Of a stretch of DNA of 64,000 bases, positions 45,647 to 54,567 are shown piece after piece. The notes under the pieces were generated by a model. It ran no database searches. It worked only from the letters and a program-made list of their open reading frames with translations, and was not told the origin of the DNA. Each line of letters begins with the position of its first letter. Positions within the stretch are counted from its first letter, which is position 1. The stretch spans positions 186,001 through 250,000 of the forward strand of contig JAHHIJ010000003.1 of assembly GCA_019358985.1 (NCBI GenBank), read 5' to 3'. Origin of the DNA: Tolypothrix brevis GSE-NOS-MK-07-07A. GTDB taxonomy: Bacteria; Cyanobacteriota; Cyanobacteriia; Cyanobacteriales; Nostocaceae. Position numbers and translations under genes: made by a program.

Positions 45647-47005
45647 CTAATAATTCTTTTGCCAAGGTCCCCAGATTGCAAAAGTGATTCCGGGGGTTTG
45701 GACATTCACAAACATTGTCCGACCATCTGGAGAGAAGCAAGCACCAGCCAACTCACTAAGCGCGCTACGAGCAAACTGGTACAGTTCCCCACCAGGAGCA
45801 ACCCCGACAACAAAGTTATCGCCGGCGCCATCTTCACAAAGAAAGAGGTCGCCAAAGGGAGCCACCACAATGTTATCAGGCATATCTAATACTGTTCTAT
45901 CGTTTGGCTCGACAAATAGTTCAATAGTGCCACCTTCTCTGGCATTTCTGCCAGGAATATAACGCCAAACCTGACCCCCACTGTTAGCACCACCACTTGT
46001 AGCACAAAAGTAAAACTCTCCGTTGCCGTACCATATTCCTTCACCGCGAGTAAATTGTGCGGCTCCTTTAGCAAAACCTTCTCTCCGCACTGTGTCTAAT
46101 TGAGGATCGAAATCTTCAATGCGAACCCACTCTACTTCCTTTGGTTCATTTATAGGGAAATTAGTTCTGGTTATGGCTTGAGGCATATCCTTAATTTTGA
46201 GAGCCTCAAGGATACCACCTGCCTCTAATTTGCCTGGTTTATTGGGGATGAAGCGATAGAACAAGCTATCTCCAGTGTCTTCTGTCTGATAGACAATTCC
46301 GGTTCTGGGGTCTATGGCAACGGCTTCATGGTTGAACCGACCCATTTCTACTAAAGGTCTAGGATCAACTGTACCCTTTTTGGGTTTGCGAAGCGCTGGA
46401 ACTTCAAAGTTATAACCGTGTCGCTGAGAAACTCTGTTCGGATTGGGTACGAAGATACCAGAATTTGCTGGCTGTTGTATCATCTCAGGAGTAGTTTCTG
46501 GAGTGGAGGTGTTTTCTTCACTACTAATCCATGACCCCCAAGGAGTTAGACCACCAGCACAGTTACGGTAAGTTCCCGCTAGTGAAGCGTAATCTGTAAT
46601 AAGTTCACGCTTTGGGCTAACGATTAATGTAGTTGTGCCACCCTTACAAAGCTCGTCATACCTTTGTCCAATGACTTCTGTCCTTGAGTTTGGGCTAAGT
46701 TCGTGATTGCGAACTAAGATAACGGAGCGATTTGGTCCAGCGAAAGCAGCCATGCCATCATGAGCTCCAGGCACTGGGTTGCCGTCACCCATCATATCGC
46801 CTGTCCGCGAAAATGCTCGGTATTTAAATCCGTCTGGTAAGTCTAACAAGCCATCAGGATCTGGGATGAGCGGACCATAGCCTGAACCTGTGAGGGATTT
46901 TCCTTGAGCGGCTTTAGCATAAACAGCTTTTAAAGTATCCCCAACAACAAGAGTTGCAGCAGTTGCACCTGCAATAGTAACAAATTGTCTTCGTGAGAAA
47001 GCCAT
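45647..47005 (-). CDS. PhoX-family (DUF839) phosphatase-like protein
   Basis: The 452-residue protein begins SRRQFVTIAGATAATLVVG, a Tat-type signal, so it is exported folded. Segments such as ILVRNHELSPN, GGLTPWGSWISSEEN, GRFNHEAVAIDPRTG, YQTEDTGDSLFYRFIP and GACFSPDGRTMFVNVQ are typical of PhoX/DUF839. PhoX is a calcium/iron alkaline phosphatase for phosphate scavenging. Many cyanobacterial DUF839 members differ from true PhoX, so the activity is uncertain. It stands alone. Confidence 0.87.
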   Translation of the reverse strand: MAFSRRQFVTIAGATAATLVVGDTLKAVYAKAAQGKSLTGSGYGPLIPDPDGLLDLPDGFKYRAFSRTGDMMGDGNPVPGAHDGMAAFAGPNRSVILVRNHELSPNSRTEVIGQRYDELCKGGTTTLIVSPKRELITDYASLAGTYRNCAGGLTPWGSWISSEENTSTPETTPEMIQQPANSGIFVPNPNRVSQRHGYNFEVPALRKPKKGTVDPRPLVEMGRFNHEAVAIDPRTGIVYQTEDTGDSLFYRFIPNKPGKLEAGGILEALKIKDMPQAITRTNFPINEPKEVEWVRIEDFDPQLDTVRREGFAKGAAQFTRGEGIWYGNGEFYFCATSGGANSGGQVWRYIPGRNAREGGTIELFVEPNDRTVLDMPDNIVVAPFGDLFLCEDGAGDNFVVGVAPGGELYQFARSALSELAGACFSPDGRTMFVNVQTPGITFAIWGPWQKNY

Positions 47006-48035
47006 AGTTTCTGTGATTTAATTGTCTGTAAAAATTAGTAGATGTTGTGCAATATTTAGGTTGTGCTATAAACTTCTACAAGAGTAAAATATCTGGCGTT
47101 TTAATGCCTAATCTGACTCTTGAGCATGGTTAAAACAGGTAAAATTTCTCAATTTCCCCCTAATTTTTTTTGCCACAATTGCTCAACTAAGTTAATGCAA
47201 CCAAATAATATACTGATAAAGTTAAGCTCAGTTAATCGTTGTGTTAACTATGTTTTAAGAAGCAATATTGAAAAATTTAATTTAAACTTTTATCTCTTTT
47301 TAAGATTAGTTTGATTATTTATTTAATATACAGCAGTTTTTATTAGACATCGACCCCTATGCTTATGATGCGTTACCACAAAGCCAAGAGACGTAGCACT
47401 GCTACGTCTCTACATTCCTTTTCACGCAGATGTCTATTATTCAGATAAAAAATAGGAACACGATATTATCGTGTCCCAACAAATAACTGAAAAGCATCCC
47501 TAATTTACTCTCAGAAAACAAGTATTATTCTGCAATACGCTTGGTGTTAAGGATTATTGGTGGTAATTCTAGATGTGTAGAGACTTCGTATTTCACGTCT
47601 CTACATTAGACATCTGTTGGAAAAGATGTAGAGACGTAGCAATGCTACGTCTAATCAAGGGTTATGGCAATACGGTTCGGATAAGATTTTTTGATGAAAA
47701 TTATAGATCACAAAGACGCAAGGGAATCGCCGTCTCTACAAAGGACTTCTTATTGTAAAGACGGCGATTCCCTTGCGTCTCTTGCCCTAACCGAACCGTA
47801 TTGAGGGTTATGGGTAAAGCATAATTAATTTCCACTCCTATGTCTATTAGACATCTCCAGAAAACAATGTAGAGACTTCGTATTTCGCGTCTCTACAAGG
47901 GTTGTGGACAACGCATAGTTCATTTTCATTCCTATGTCTATTAGACGTCTCCAGAAATTAATTATGCGTTGCCCGAAACCCTTGTAGAGACGTTCCGCCG
48001 GAACTTTACGTATGAATCTGGAGATGTCTATTGTA
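47006..48035. other. 1-kb repeat-dense region between the phosphatase gene and bciB
   Basis: No gene is supported; short open frames here lie in repeats. It holds GTAGAGACG-type hairpins at 47388-47413, 47577-47604, 47628-47652, about 47866-47896 and 47981-48003, a GGAACACGAT/ATCGTGTCCC hairpin at 47453-47475, a lone MITE end CAATACGCTTGGTGTTAAGG at 47533, and a complete MITE at 47668-47803. ATTAGACATCTCCAGAAA-like motifs recur at 47341, 47605, 47838 and, with variation, 47940. Confidence 0.75.
47668..47803 (+). mobile_element. MITE (CAATACGGTT family) with 10-bp target duplication
   Basis: Ends are CAATACGGTTCGG and CCGAACCGTATTG, perfect 13-bp inverted repeats. AGGGTTATGG occurs directly outside both ends (47658-47667 and 47804-47813), a perfect 10-bp target duplication. 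Inside is an inverted pair of the AGACGCAAGGGAATCGCCGT segment, also seen at window position 1-74. No transposase. Confidence 0.9.
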
Positions 48036-49229
48036 TTATTCAGGTAATTTATACTGCCCAACAATCCGTTTAGCAAACTCCGGAACATGTGCGTCTAACT
48101 TCTCCGGATGATTCCGCTTGACGTATAAATAATTACGGGTAAAGTGAGAATCAATGGAGAAACGTGCATATTCTAAACCTTTGGGACCAATTTTTTCAAT
48201 CACGACACCCATCAATTTTGCCGCCCACATCGGCAGAGTAACGCCTTTGTCATAAGCGGGAATACTTTGTTGTACGGCTTCTTTCCGGTTTCCTTGCGAT
48301 GTCACAGGCTGGGTTTTTAGCTGGTCTTTCACCAAATCCAGCATTTCTTTACCTGTATCATTTCTGACTACAATCCACTGCCAACCGAAAGGTGCGCCCA
48401 TGTAACCGACTACCAAATCTGCCAGGGAATTTACGTAATCAAAGCAACTCATACAAGAAGGGGCAAAAACATCTTTGAGTTTGTTGGTTTTTAAGCCAAA
48501 GAATGGTACGGTTTCTGTTGAGCCATCTTCGTGTTTGAAGTGAACTCGGAAGTCTTGCATGAATTCGTAGTGTACCACTGTTTCAGGCGATCGGCTAGTG
48601 GTTTCTAAGAATTTTTGCAATCCGGCACGGTTGACATTATCTACACATGGCGTTCCTAAAACATACAACTTTTCTAACCCAAGTTGTTTTTCGACGGCTC
48701 GTAATGCTTGAATTTGGCAACCAACCCCAATTACTAACAGTCGCTTCATTCCCGATTTTTCTATTTGTTCCAACACGGAAAGGTTAGGGGATAGTGTTGG
48801 TTTATTTACTCGCGCCGCTAGTATTTCTTCTGGGGTTCTGGCGATGATTGGCATCGGTTGAAAGCGGTCTTCTTTGGTGTTTTGTACGCAGACAACGCCT
48901 TCAACTATGCCGCGATTGAGCATTTCAATGGCAATGCTGCTAACAATTCCCGTCCATTGTGCGCCTTCGATGGGCTGCTGTTTGCGGGCTGCGGTCATGT
49001 GTTGATGAACACCAAAGTAGAGTTCATCGGGGTTATCGAGATTGCGCGATCGCTCGTGGGTTTCTTCTTCAAGTTCGCCTATTTGCTGATTAATAAAAGC
49101 GCAGGCTTCCTTGACATAGTGAATGTAATATGTATCGCACAGTCCACACTCGCTACACAGTTCTTTCGCAGGACGACGGCTAGAGGGTTTGAGAGCTTTG
49201 GCTTTTTTGTGAGGATAAACTGAAGTCAT
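48036..49229 (-). CDS. bciB: Ferredoxin-dependent 8-vinyl (divinyl chlorophyllide) reductase BciB
   Basis: The 397-residue protein has the iron-sulfur motif CSECGLCDTYYIHYVKEACA near 24-43 and CMSCFDYVNSLADLVVG at about 260. It has the F420 hydrogenase/dehydrogenase beta-subunit fold with VGVGCQIQALRAVE and GTPCVDNVNRAG. This matches the cyanobacterial BciB group (Synechocystis slr1923), which reduces the 8-vinyl group of divinyl (proto)chlorophyllide with ferredoxin. It carries FAD and two 4Fe-4S clusters in known members. The related 7-hydroxymethyl-chlorophyll reductase is the alternative. Monocistronic. Confidence 0.88.
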   Translation of the reverse strand: MTSVYPHKKAKALKPSSRRPAKELCSECGLCDTYYIHYVKEACAFINQQIGELEEETHERSRNLDNPDELYFGVHQHMTAARKQQPIEGAQWTGIVSSIAIEMLNRGIVEGVVCVQNTKEDRFQPMPIIARTPEEILAARVNKPTLSPNLSVLEQIEKSGMKRLLVIGVGCQIQALRAVEKQLGLEKLYVLGTPCVDNVNRAGLQKFLETTSRSPETVVHYEFMQDFRVHFKHEDGSTETVPFFGLKTNKLKDVFAPSCMSCFDYVNSLADLVVGYMGAPFGWQWIVVRNDTGKEMLDLVKDQLKTQPVTSQGNRKEAVQQSIPAYDKGVTLPMWAAKLMGVVIEKIGPKGLEYARFSIDSHFTRNYLYVKRNHPEKLDAHVPEFAKRIVGQYKLPE

Positions 49230-49376
49230 ATAAATTCTTTGTCTTATGGAGATATCGCTTTTATTACAATACCTTGTTTAGTATATATGCACTAAAGGAT
49301 GTTTAAATTAACCCTAACCGCGATCGCAATACCACAAGATAAAATTAAGAAAGTCTATTGAGGTATTAACTTCACA

Positions 49377-49598
49377 ATGGGTACTTTGCCTGAAATCGAA
49401 GCTGCTATTAAACAACTACCTGAAAATGATATTCGTCAATTAGCTGCATGGCTAGAAGAATGCTTGGAGCAAATGTGGGATAAACAAATAAAAAATGACT
49501 TGACATCAGGAAAATTAGATCGACTAATTGCAAAAGCCGAAGCTAATATTGCCGACAAACCGGTGCGAGATATAGATGAAATCCTTAACAACTCCTGA
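49377..49598 (+). CDS. Antitoxin-like small protein
   Basis: The 73-residue product (LPEIEAAIKQLPENDIRQLA, then WLEECLEQMWDKQIKNDL, ending DEILNNS) is of the type seen in front of RelE/ParE-like toxins in cyanobacteria. A short toxin-like frame (49576) overlaps its end by 23 bp, as in such operons. Assigned by size, overlap and the nature of the downstream frame. Confidence 0.7.
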   Translation: MGTLPEIEAAIKQLPENDIRQLAAWLEECLEQMWDKQIKNDLTSGKLDRLIAKAEANIADKPVRDIDEILNNS

Positions 49599-49659
49599 TT
49601 TTTGGAAAGCTTATGCTCAACTACCGAAGGATATAAAAGAACAAGCAAAGAAAGCATAG
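49576..49659 (+). pseudogene. Truncated RelE/ParE-type toxin gene
   Basis: Starts ATG inside the antitoxin gene and reads MKSLTTPDFWKAYAQLPKDI, then KEQAKKA and a stop. This is the usual head of a RelE/ParE-superfamily toxin (normally about 90-100 residues), ended after 27 codons. The stop is next to an inverted repeat (49662-49734), whose insertion or an associated deletion probably cut the gene. Confidence 0.7.
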
Positions 49660-49661
49660 AT

Positions 49662-49734
49662 GATTACCGGATAAACTTCACAATTAACTATTGAAAATGC
49701 CTTTGTAAAACTTGAAAATATCTATCCGGTAATC
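49662..49734. mobile_element. Small inverted-repeat element ending the toxin frame
   Basis: GATTACCGGATA at 49662-49673 and TATCCGGTAATC at 49723-49734 are perfect 12-bp inverted repeats enclosing 49 bp. It may be a tiny mobile element or a terminator between convergent units. Only one copy is seen in the window. Confidence 0.5.
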
Positions 49735-49749
49735 GACGATTAACGGCTA

Positions 49750-50421
49750 CTAGTTCACAATTAAACCATCCTGAACTCGGATAATCCTTTTAGTTTGAGC
49801 CGCGATATCTGGTTCATGAGTCACAATCACAATTGTGATACCTTGTTCATTAAGTTCTGTTAACAACTTCATCACCTCATAAGAAGTTTCAGTATCTAAA
49901 GCTCCCGTTGGTTCATCTGCTAAAACTAATGCAGGTCTATTAACTAATGCACGCGCGATCGCTACTCGTTGTTGTTGTCCCCCAGAAAGTTGGCTGGGAC
50001 GGTTGGAAATGCGATCGCCTAATCCCACCCTTCTCAAAGCTTCTAATGCCCTTTTACGGCGTTGTGGCTTTGGTAGGTTCGCATAAACCATTGGTAACAT
50101 AACATTATCTAAAGCAGTTGCACGCGACAGAAGGTTAAATTGTTGGAAAACAAAACCGATTCTTTGATTGCGAATATACGCTAATTCATCATCATCAAAA
50201 GTAGTCAGGTTTCTACCTTCAAAAATATAGTTTCCAGTTGTCGGACGATCCAAACAACCGACAATATTCATGAGCGTAGATTTGCCCGAACCTGAGGCAC
50301 CCATAATCGAGACATATTCACCTTCTTCAATAGAGAGTTGAATTCCCTTAAGGATGGGAACACTAACTTCTCCTAAATGGTAAGTTTTCGTAATTGATTC
50401 CATCCAAATCATCGTTGTCAT
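49750..50421 (-). CDS. ABC transporter ATP-binding protein (MacB/LolD type)
   Basis: The 223-residue protein has Walker [10 protein letters not shown], signature [15 protein letters not shown], Walker [13 protein letters not shown] and the switch His in VTHEPDIA. The MacB/LolD/FtsE subgroup is indicated by [21 protein letters not shown]. It powers a mechanotransmission exporter with the permease 50707. It is third in the operon HlyD-permease-ATPase; the gap before it (285 bp) is filled by repeats. Confidence 0.93.
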   Translation of the reverse strand: MTTMIWMESITKTYHLGEVSVPILKGIQLSIEEGEYVSIMGASGSGKSTLMNIVGCLDRPTTGNYIFEGRNLTTFDDDELAYIRNQRIGFVFQQFNLLSRATALDNVMLPMVYANLPKPQRRKRALEALRRVGLGDRISNRPSQLSGGQQQRVAIARALVNRPALVLADEPTGALDTETSYEVMKLLTELNEQGITIVIVTHEPDIAAQTKRIIRVQDGLIVN

Positions 50422-50451
50422 ATTTATTTAAAGTTGTTGGTTGTTAGTTGT

Positions 50452-50559
50452 TACAGCAGATTGCGTTATTATTAAATACACGTAGAGACGTTCCGCCGGA
50501 ACGTCTTTACAGGATTTTCGGTTTTATTCATGTACTTCCTAAACCTGAAATCTGCTGTA
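50452..50559 (+). mobile_element. MITE-like repeat, TACAGCAGATT family, copy 4 (both ends present)
   Basis: TACAGCAGATT at the left and AATCTGCTGTA at the right are perfect 11-bp inverted repeats. Core hairpin GTAGAGACGTTCCG / CGGAACGTCTTTAC. It lies in the gap between the permease and ATPase genes. Together with 50591-50686 it fills that gap. Confidence 0.78.
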
Positions 50560-50590
50560 TATCATTTCTCTATAAATATATCCATAATTA

Positions 50591-50686
50591 GCCCACGCAG
50601 GTGGGCTTCCCTTCTCCTTCGGAGACGCTAACGCGAACGGGACGCTACGCGAACGTTCCTATAGCCCCAGGCTTCCAGCCTGAGGG
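50591..50686. repeat. REP-like hairpins between permease and ATPase genes
   Basis: GCCCACGCAGGTGGGC (50591-50606), a CGGAGACGCTAACGCGAACG segment with GACGCTACGCGAACG following, and CCCCAGGCTTCCAGCCTGAGGG (50665-50686) each form hairpins. This type of repeat is dispersed in cyanobacteria. It could dampen read-through to the ATPase gene. Confidence 0.7.
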
Positions 50687-50706
50687 ATTATCCGAAATAA
50701 TTAATA

Positions 50707-51978
50707 TTAATCACTTCTTAAAGCTGTAATTGGATCTAATTTAGAAGCGCTTCGTGCGGGAATTACCCCTGCGAGTAAACCAACAGTTAACGAAAGTCCA
50801 AACCCGACAATTACTGACCAGAAAGAAACCACAAATGGAAATTTGAAAATAGTTGCTGCCACAAAAGCAATCAAAATACCACTTCCGATACCAATACCTC
50901 CGCCAACAGTAGAAATTACAATCGCTTCCGCTAAAAATTGATTGAGAATAGCTGAATTTGTCGCCCCTACTGCTTTGCGAATTCCGATTTCCCGCGTTCG
51001 TTCGACAACAGAAACCAGCATAATATTAGCAATTCCAATTCCACCAACGACTAAAGAAATCCCAGCGATCGCTACCACCATTACCGTAAATAAACCAACA
51101 ATATTTGTAAAGGTGCTAATAATATCCGCTTGGTTAGTAATCCGAAAATCATCAGCTTGGGGTGGGTAGATATTGTGACGCAAACGTAAAAGATTTGAGA
51201 CTTGAAACTGAACAGCGTCTAACTGTTCCTGATTTCCAGCTTTAATCAAAATCCCGTTCACAGAAACCCCAGATAAAGCATTGTTCCCAACAAGTCTTGC
51301 TGACATACTAGTAAGAGGTAGGAAAACTAAGTCATCTCTGTCCATTCCTCCTTGAGAACCTTTAGATTGCGTTACACCGATCACTTGATAAGCTTCTCCT
51401 TGAATGCGGATTATCTTACCTATAGGATCACCACCATCTGTAAACAAAGTACTTTCAACAGTTGGTCCAATAACAGCAACTTCTTTAGCAGTATCTAGTT
51501 CTTCTTGATTAAAAAATCTCCCATTTTGGATTTGAATATCTCTGACTTCTGGGTAGTTTAAATCTGTTCCATAAATGGGTGTTGAACTGTTTTGACCTCC
51601 ATAAACAATTTGTGTATTTCGTACAAGGTAGGCAGAGACAATTTGGGCAGATGGTGCTTGTTGAGCGATCGCTTTGGCATCATCCCAAGTTAATGTACTA
51701 CTAGAACCAATTCCTTGACGGATATTTCCGCTTCTAGCTGCACCAGAAAAAACTGAAAGCACATCTGGACCCAAAGCCTGTATCTGTTGCTCGGTTCCTT
51801 TCTGCACACCCTGCCCAACAGAAGTAATGGCGATTACTGAGGAAATCCCAATAATTACGCCCAGCATCGTTAAACCTGTGCGTAATTTGTTACTCCAAAG
51901 TGTCTCCACCGCCATTGACAATATTTCTAGCAGTGAGACAGTAGAGCTACTTTTCTGTTTAGGTAAAACCTTAAGCAT
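50707..51978 (-). CDS. ABC transporter permease (MacB-like)
   Basis: The protein (423 residues from the ATG at 51978) has an N-terminal membrane span (LRTGLTMLGVIIGISSVIAI), a periplasmic MacB_PCD-type domain, and three C-terminal spans with ERTREIGIRKAVGATNSAILNQ-like coupling helix sequence (VVERTREIGIRKAVGAT). It pairs with the downstream ATPase and upstream HlyD-type protein for export of an unknown compound. An ATG at 52026 is in frame but lies inside a MITE (52005-52163), so the next ATG is preferred. Neither has a clear Shine-Dalgarno site. Confidence 0.9.
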   Translation of the reverse strand: MLKVLPKQKSSSTVSLLEILSMAVETLWSNKLRTGLTMLGVIIGISSVIAITSVGQGVQKGTEQQIQALGPDVLSVFSGAARSGNIRQGIGSSSTLTWDDAKAIAQQAPSAQIVSAYLVRNTQIVYGGQNSSTPIYGTDLNYPEVRDIQIQNGRFFNQEELDTAKEVAVIGPTVESTLFTDGGDPIGKIIRIQGEAYQVIGVTQSKGSQGGMDRDDLVFLPLTSMSARLVGNNALSGVSVNGILIKAGNQEQLDAVQFQVSNLLRLRHNIYPPQADDFRITNQADIISTFTNIVGLFTVMVVAIAGISLVVGGIGIANIMLVSVVERTREIGIRKAVGATNSAILNQFLAEAIVISTVGGGIGIGSGILIAFVAATIFKFPFVVSFWSVIVGFGLSLTVGLLAGVIPARSASKLDPITALRSD

Positions 51979-52004
51979 ATTGTGATATTTATAACTAACT
52001 TTTT

Positions 52005-52163
52005 GGCGTTGCACCAATTGAGGCATGAATCCACATGTAGAGACGTAGCACTGCTACATGTAGAGACGTAGCACTGCTACATGTAGAGACGTAGCACTGC
52101 TACGTCTCTACAAAAATTTTGGTATTAGATAAAATCATATTGATACATGAAATCAGCAACGCC
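52005..52163 (-). mobile_element. MITE (GGCGTTGC family) with 8-bp target duplication at the HlyD stop codon
   Basis: GGCGTTGC at the left and GCAACGCC at the right are inverted repeats, extended by GGCATGAAT / ATACATGAAA-like partly matching inner parts. AACTTTTT stands directly outside both ends (51997-52004 and 52164-52171), a perfect 8-bp duplication. The right copy overlaps the stop codon of the HlyD gene (52170-52172). The interior includes three tandem copies of ATGTAGAGACGTAGCACTGC (52034-52111). Confidence 0.88.
52034..52111. repeat. Tandem triplication inside the MITE
   Basis: The 23-24 bp unit ATGTAGAGACGTAGCACTGC plus TAC occurs three times in direct tandem, the last one completing the usual palindrome with GTCTCTAC. 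It is not a CRISPR: there are no spacers. Confidence 0.9.
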
Positions 52164-52169
52164 AACTTT

Positions 52170-53876
52170 TTAAGGTGGACCACCACGACCACCGCTGCCA
52201 CGACCACCACCTCCTCCCACACCAGGAAGAATTCCGCCTCGCGGTGTTGATTGCGGTCGTGATCCTGGGGGAAAGCTGAGTAATACCCTTTCGTTTCCTT
52301 TCAATCCAGATTTAACTTCAGTATATTTATCTACTGTAACCCCAGTCTGAATGCGAGTAAACACAGGTTGATTATCTTCTCCTGCTACAAACACACCTGT
52401 AGATTTTTCTCGGCGTACAACGGCTGCTGTTGGCACTACAAGCACATTTTCCAATTGACCCACTTGGAAATCTGTTGTTACATTCATTCCAGACCGCAAC
52501 AGCTTTTCGGAATCCGAGACAATGGCTAACTTCACTTGAAAACTGGTAACATTTTGCTCTACGATCGCTTGAGCGGCAATTTGACTGACTTTACCCTCAA
52601 AGGTTTTTCCTGGATAGGCATCTGCCGTAATTGTCACTTTCTGACCAAGGCGGATTTTAGCAATATTTACTTCAGCGATATTTGCTACAACCTGATTTGT
52701 GGAAGCCAAGGATACAATTGAAGAAGATGTTGCACTAGATACAGCACTTCCTGAAGTAGTTGGCGTCACAAAAGCACCTGGGTCAGCATACTTTTGAGTT
52801 ATAACACCATCAAAAGGTGCCCGAAGTATGGTGTCATTGATTTGAGTTTGAATCGTTTGCAGAGAACCGCGAGCGGAAGCTACCTGAGCGCGTGCTTGCT
52901 GAATATCTTCTGGACGCGAACCGGCTTTCAAAAGTGCTAAAGCTTGCTGTTTTTGCCTGACTACAGCTTGTGCTTGCTGAATATCTTCTGGACGCGAACC
53001 GGCTTTCAAAAGTGCTAAAGCTTGCTGTTTTTGCCTGACTATAGCTCGTGCTTGTTGCATCTCTTCTGGACGCGAACCGGCTTTTTGCAACCCTAGTGCT
53101 TGAATAGCTTCATTTACTTGACCTTGGGCACTGTCACGATCTGCACGGCTTTCGTTTACAATTTGAAGAGAAATGGCTCCAGAATTGTAAAGTTGCTGAT
53201 TGCGGCGTAAATTATCTTCGGCTTTACTTAAAGTGGCTTGAGCGCTTTGTAAACGTGCCTCTGCTTGACCAATATCTTGAGAACGATTACCTACTTGTGC
53301 CTTTTGCAAATTTGCTTGAACTTCATCTAATGATGCTTGTGCTGAAGCAATATCTTGAGGACGATTACCTGCTTGTGCCTTTTGCAAATTTGCTTGAGCT
53401 TCATCTAATGATGCTTGGGCTGAAGCAATATCTTGAGGACGATTACCTGCTTGTGCCTTTTGTAAATTTGCCTCTTGTTGCGCTATTTGCGCTCTGGCTT
53501 GGGTGAGTTGTCCTTGCAAATTTGAATCATCCATATTCGCAAGTATCTGTCCCTCTTTGACTGTATCGCCTTCCTTCACCAGCAGTTTTTTTAGTATACC
53601 TGATTGTTTAGGACTGACGTTAATCGACTTTTCCGGCTTCACAGTTCCGTTCGCCGAAATCTTAATAGTTAAATTTTGACGAGATACAGGTTGTGTCAAA
53701 ATTTTTGCCTTTGCTTCTTGTTTCTGAACAACCACAATCTGGCGATAAACTACGTAACCGACTCCACCCAAAAGACTAAATGTAACTAGCCAAGGTATCC
53801 AGTTAATTCTGCCCTTTTTCTTTTTTTCTGGTAAAAAATGTGTGGAATCTACAGACTGGGATGTATCTAATTTCAT
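52170..53876 (-). CDS. HlyD/MacA-family membrane fusion protein
   Basis: The 568-residue protein has one N-terminal span (WLVTFSLLGGVGYVVYRQIVV), a lipoyl-type half (SINVSPKQSGILKKLLVKEG, GDTVKEGQILANMDD), a long alpha-helical hairpin, and the second half (LRAPFDGVITQKYADPGAFV). The hairpin is enlarged by 26-residue repeats: three of the NRPQDIASAQASLDEAQANL type and three of the SRPEDIQQAQAVVRQKQQAL type. It ends in a Gly/Arg-rich tail. First in the operon with permease and ATPase; a TolC partner is not nearby. DevB of DevBCA is an alternative relative. Confidence 0.9.
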   Translation of the reverse strand: MKLDTSQSVDSTHFLPEKKKKGRINWIPWLVTFSLLGGVGYVVYRQIVVVQKQEAKAKILTQPVSRQNLTIKISANGTVKPEKSINVSPKQSGILKKLLVKEGDTVKEGQILANMDDSNLQGQLTQARAQIAQQEANLQKAQAGNRPQDIASAQASLDEAQANLQKAQAGNRPQDIASAQASLDEVQANLQKAQVGNRSQDIGQAEARLQSAQATLSKAEDNLRRNQQLYNSGAISLQIVNESRADRDSAQGQVNEAIQALGLQKAGSRPEEMQQARAIVRQKQQALALLKAGSRPEDIQQAQAVVRQKQQALALLKAGSRPEDIQQARAQVASARGSLQTIQTQINDTILRAPFDGVITQKYADPGAFVTPTTSGSAVSSATSSSIVSLASTNQVVANIAEVNIAKIRLGQKVTITADAYPGKTFEGKVSQIAAQAIVEQNVTSFQVKLAIVSDSEKLLRSGMNVTTDFQVGQLENVLVVPTAAVVRREKSTGVFVAGEDNQPVFTRIQTGVTVDKYTEVKSGLKGNERVLLSFPPGSRPQSTPRGGILPGVGGGGGRGSGGRGGPP

Positions 53877-54567
53877 TTTTAATTTTCGGTGTAGAAATAA
53901 CGGCTACCGAGAGACATTGTTGTAAAAACTTAAGTTAACTATAGTATGATAATTTTGTATTAAGAATTTCTTTTATCTGTAGAGTTTTCATTGAGACTGC
54001 ATACACTTACACATTTTTTGTAGTTGTTGCTTTTGCTTTAGTGCAGAGGCTTTTGATATTCATCATATAAAATTAACTTAAACAATTATATGTATCAAAA
54101 GTTCTAAACTCATCCATGACCTTAGTCACGAATTTTGCTCTCTACATTATTGTGCGATCGCAAACTTGCAAGAACTAAGGTAAAAATAGGGGTTTCAGCC
54201 CTCGTGAACAATAGACATCTCCCAAAAAGACGTAGAGACGTAGCACTGCTACGTCTCTACAAGGGTTTCGGGCAAACTACCCTTGACTCAACATCAAACG
54301 GTCAAACAGCGTTTACCCTCACCTTGCCAATTATCTCAAGCGATCGCATTTGAAACCAATTTAAATTATAAAATACACTCATTAAATAAGTAGGCGCAAT
54401 TAAACTTAAAATAGTGTCTTTCTTAGTAGTGAGCGGTTTACCGCTCGTATCAACGTTTTCAAGGGCTTCAGCCCTTACTACCTGACAAAACGTTTGAGCG
54501 ATCGCACCTCAAACCAATTTAAGTTATAAAATGCATTATTAATAAATATCAAAAAAATAACATCCAA
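53877..54567. other. Intergenic region upstream of ggt and the efflux operon
   Basis: Nearly 700 bp between divergent units. Contains a GTAGAGACGTAGCACTGCTACG palindrome at about 54233-54262, hairpins GAGCGGTTTACCGCTC and AAGGGCTTCAGCCCTT at about 54430-54476, and two imperfect direct copies of a 50-bp unit starting GCGATCGCA..TGAAACCAAT (54340-54391 and 54498-54550). No gene is visible. Confidence 0.55.

Noticed and set aside
47120-47314. 64-codon plus-strand frame in the repeat region
   Set aside because: Very AT-rich, no ribosome site, no recognisable composition of a protein.
52034-52111. Possible CRISPR-like array
   Set aside because: The three units are directly joined with no spacers and lie inside a MITE.
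53255-53506. 83-codon plus-strand frame with internal repeats
   Set aside because: Antisense to the HlyD helical repeats; the periodicity comes from the real gene.
49750-53876. DevBCA heterocyst glycolipid exporter
   Set aside because: Order HlyD-permease-ATPase fits, but the permease has the MacB-type periplasmic domain and motifs; a DevBCA call is not supported without alignment.
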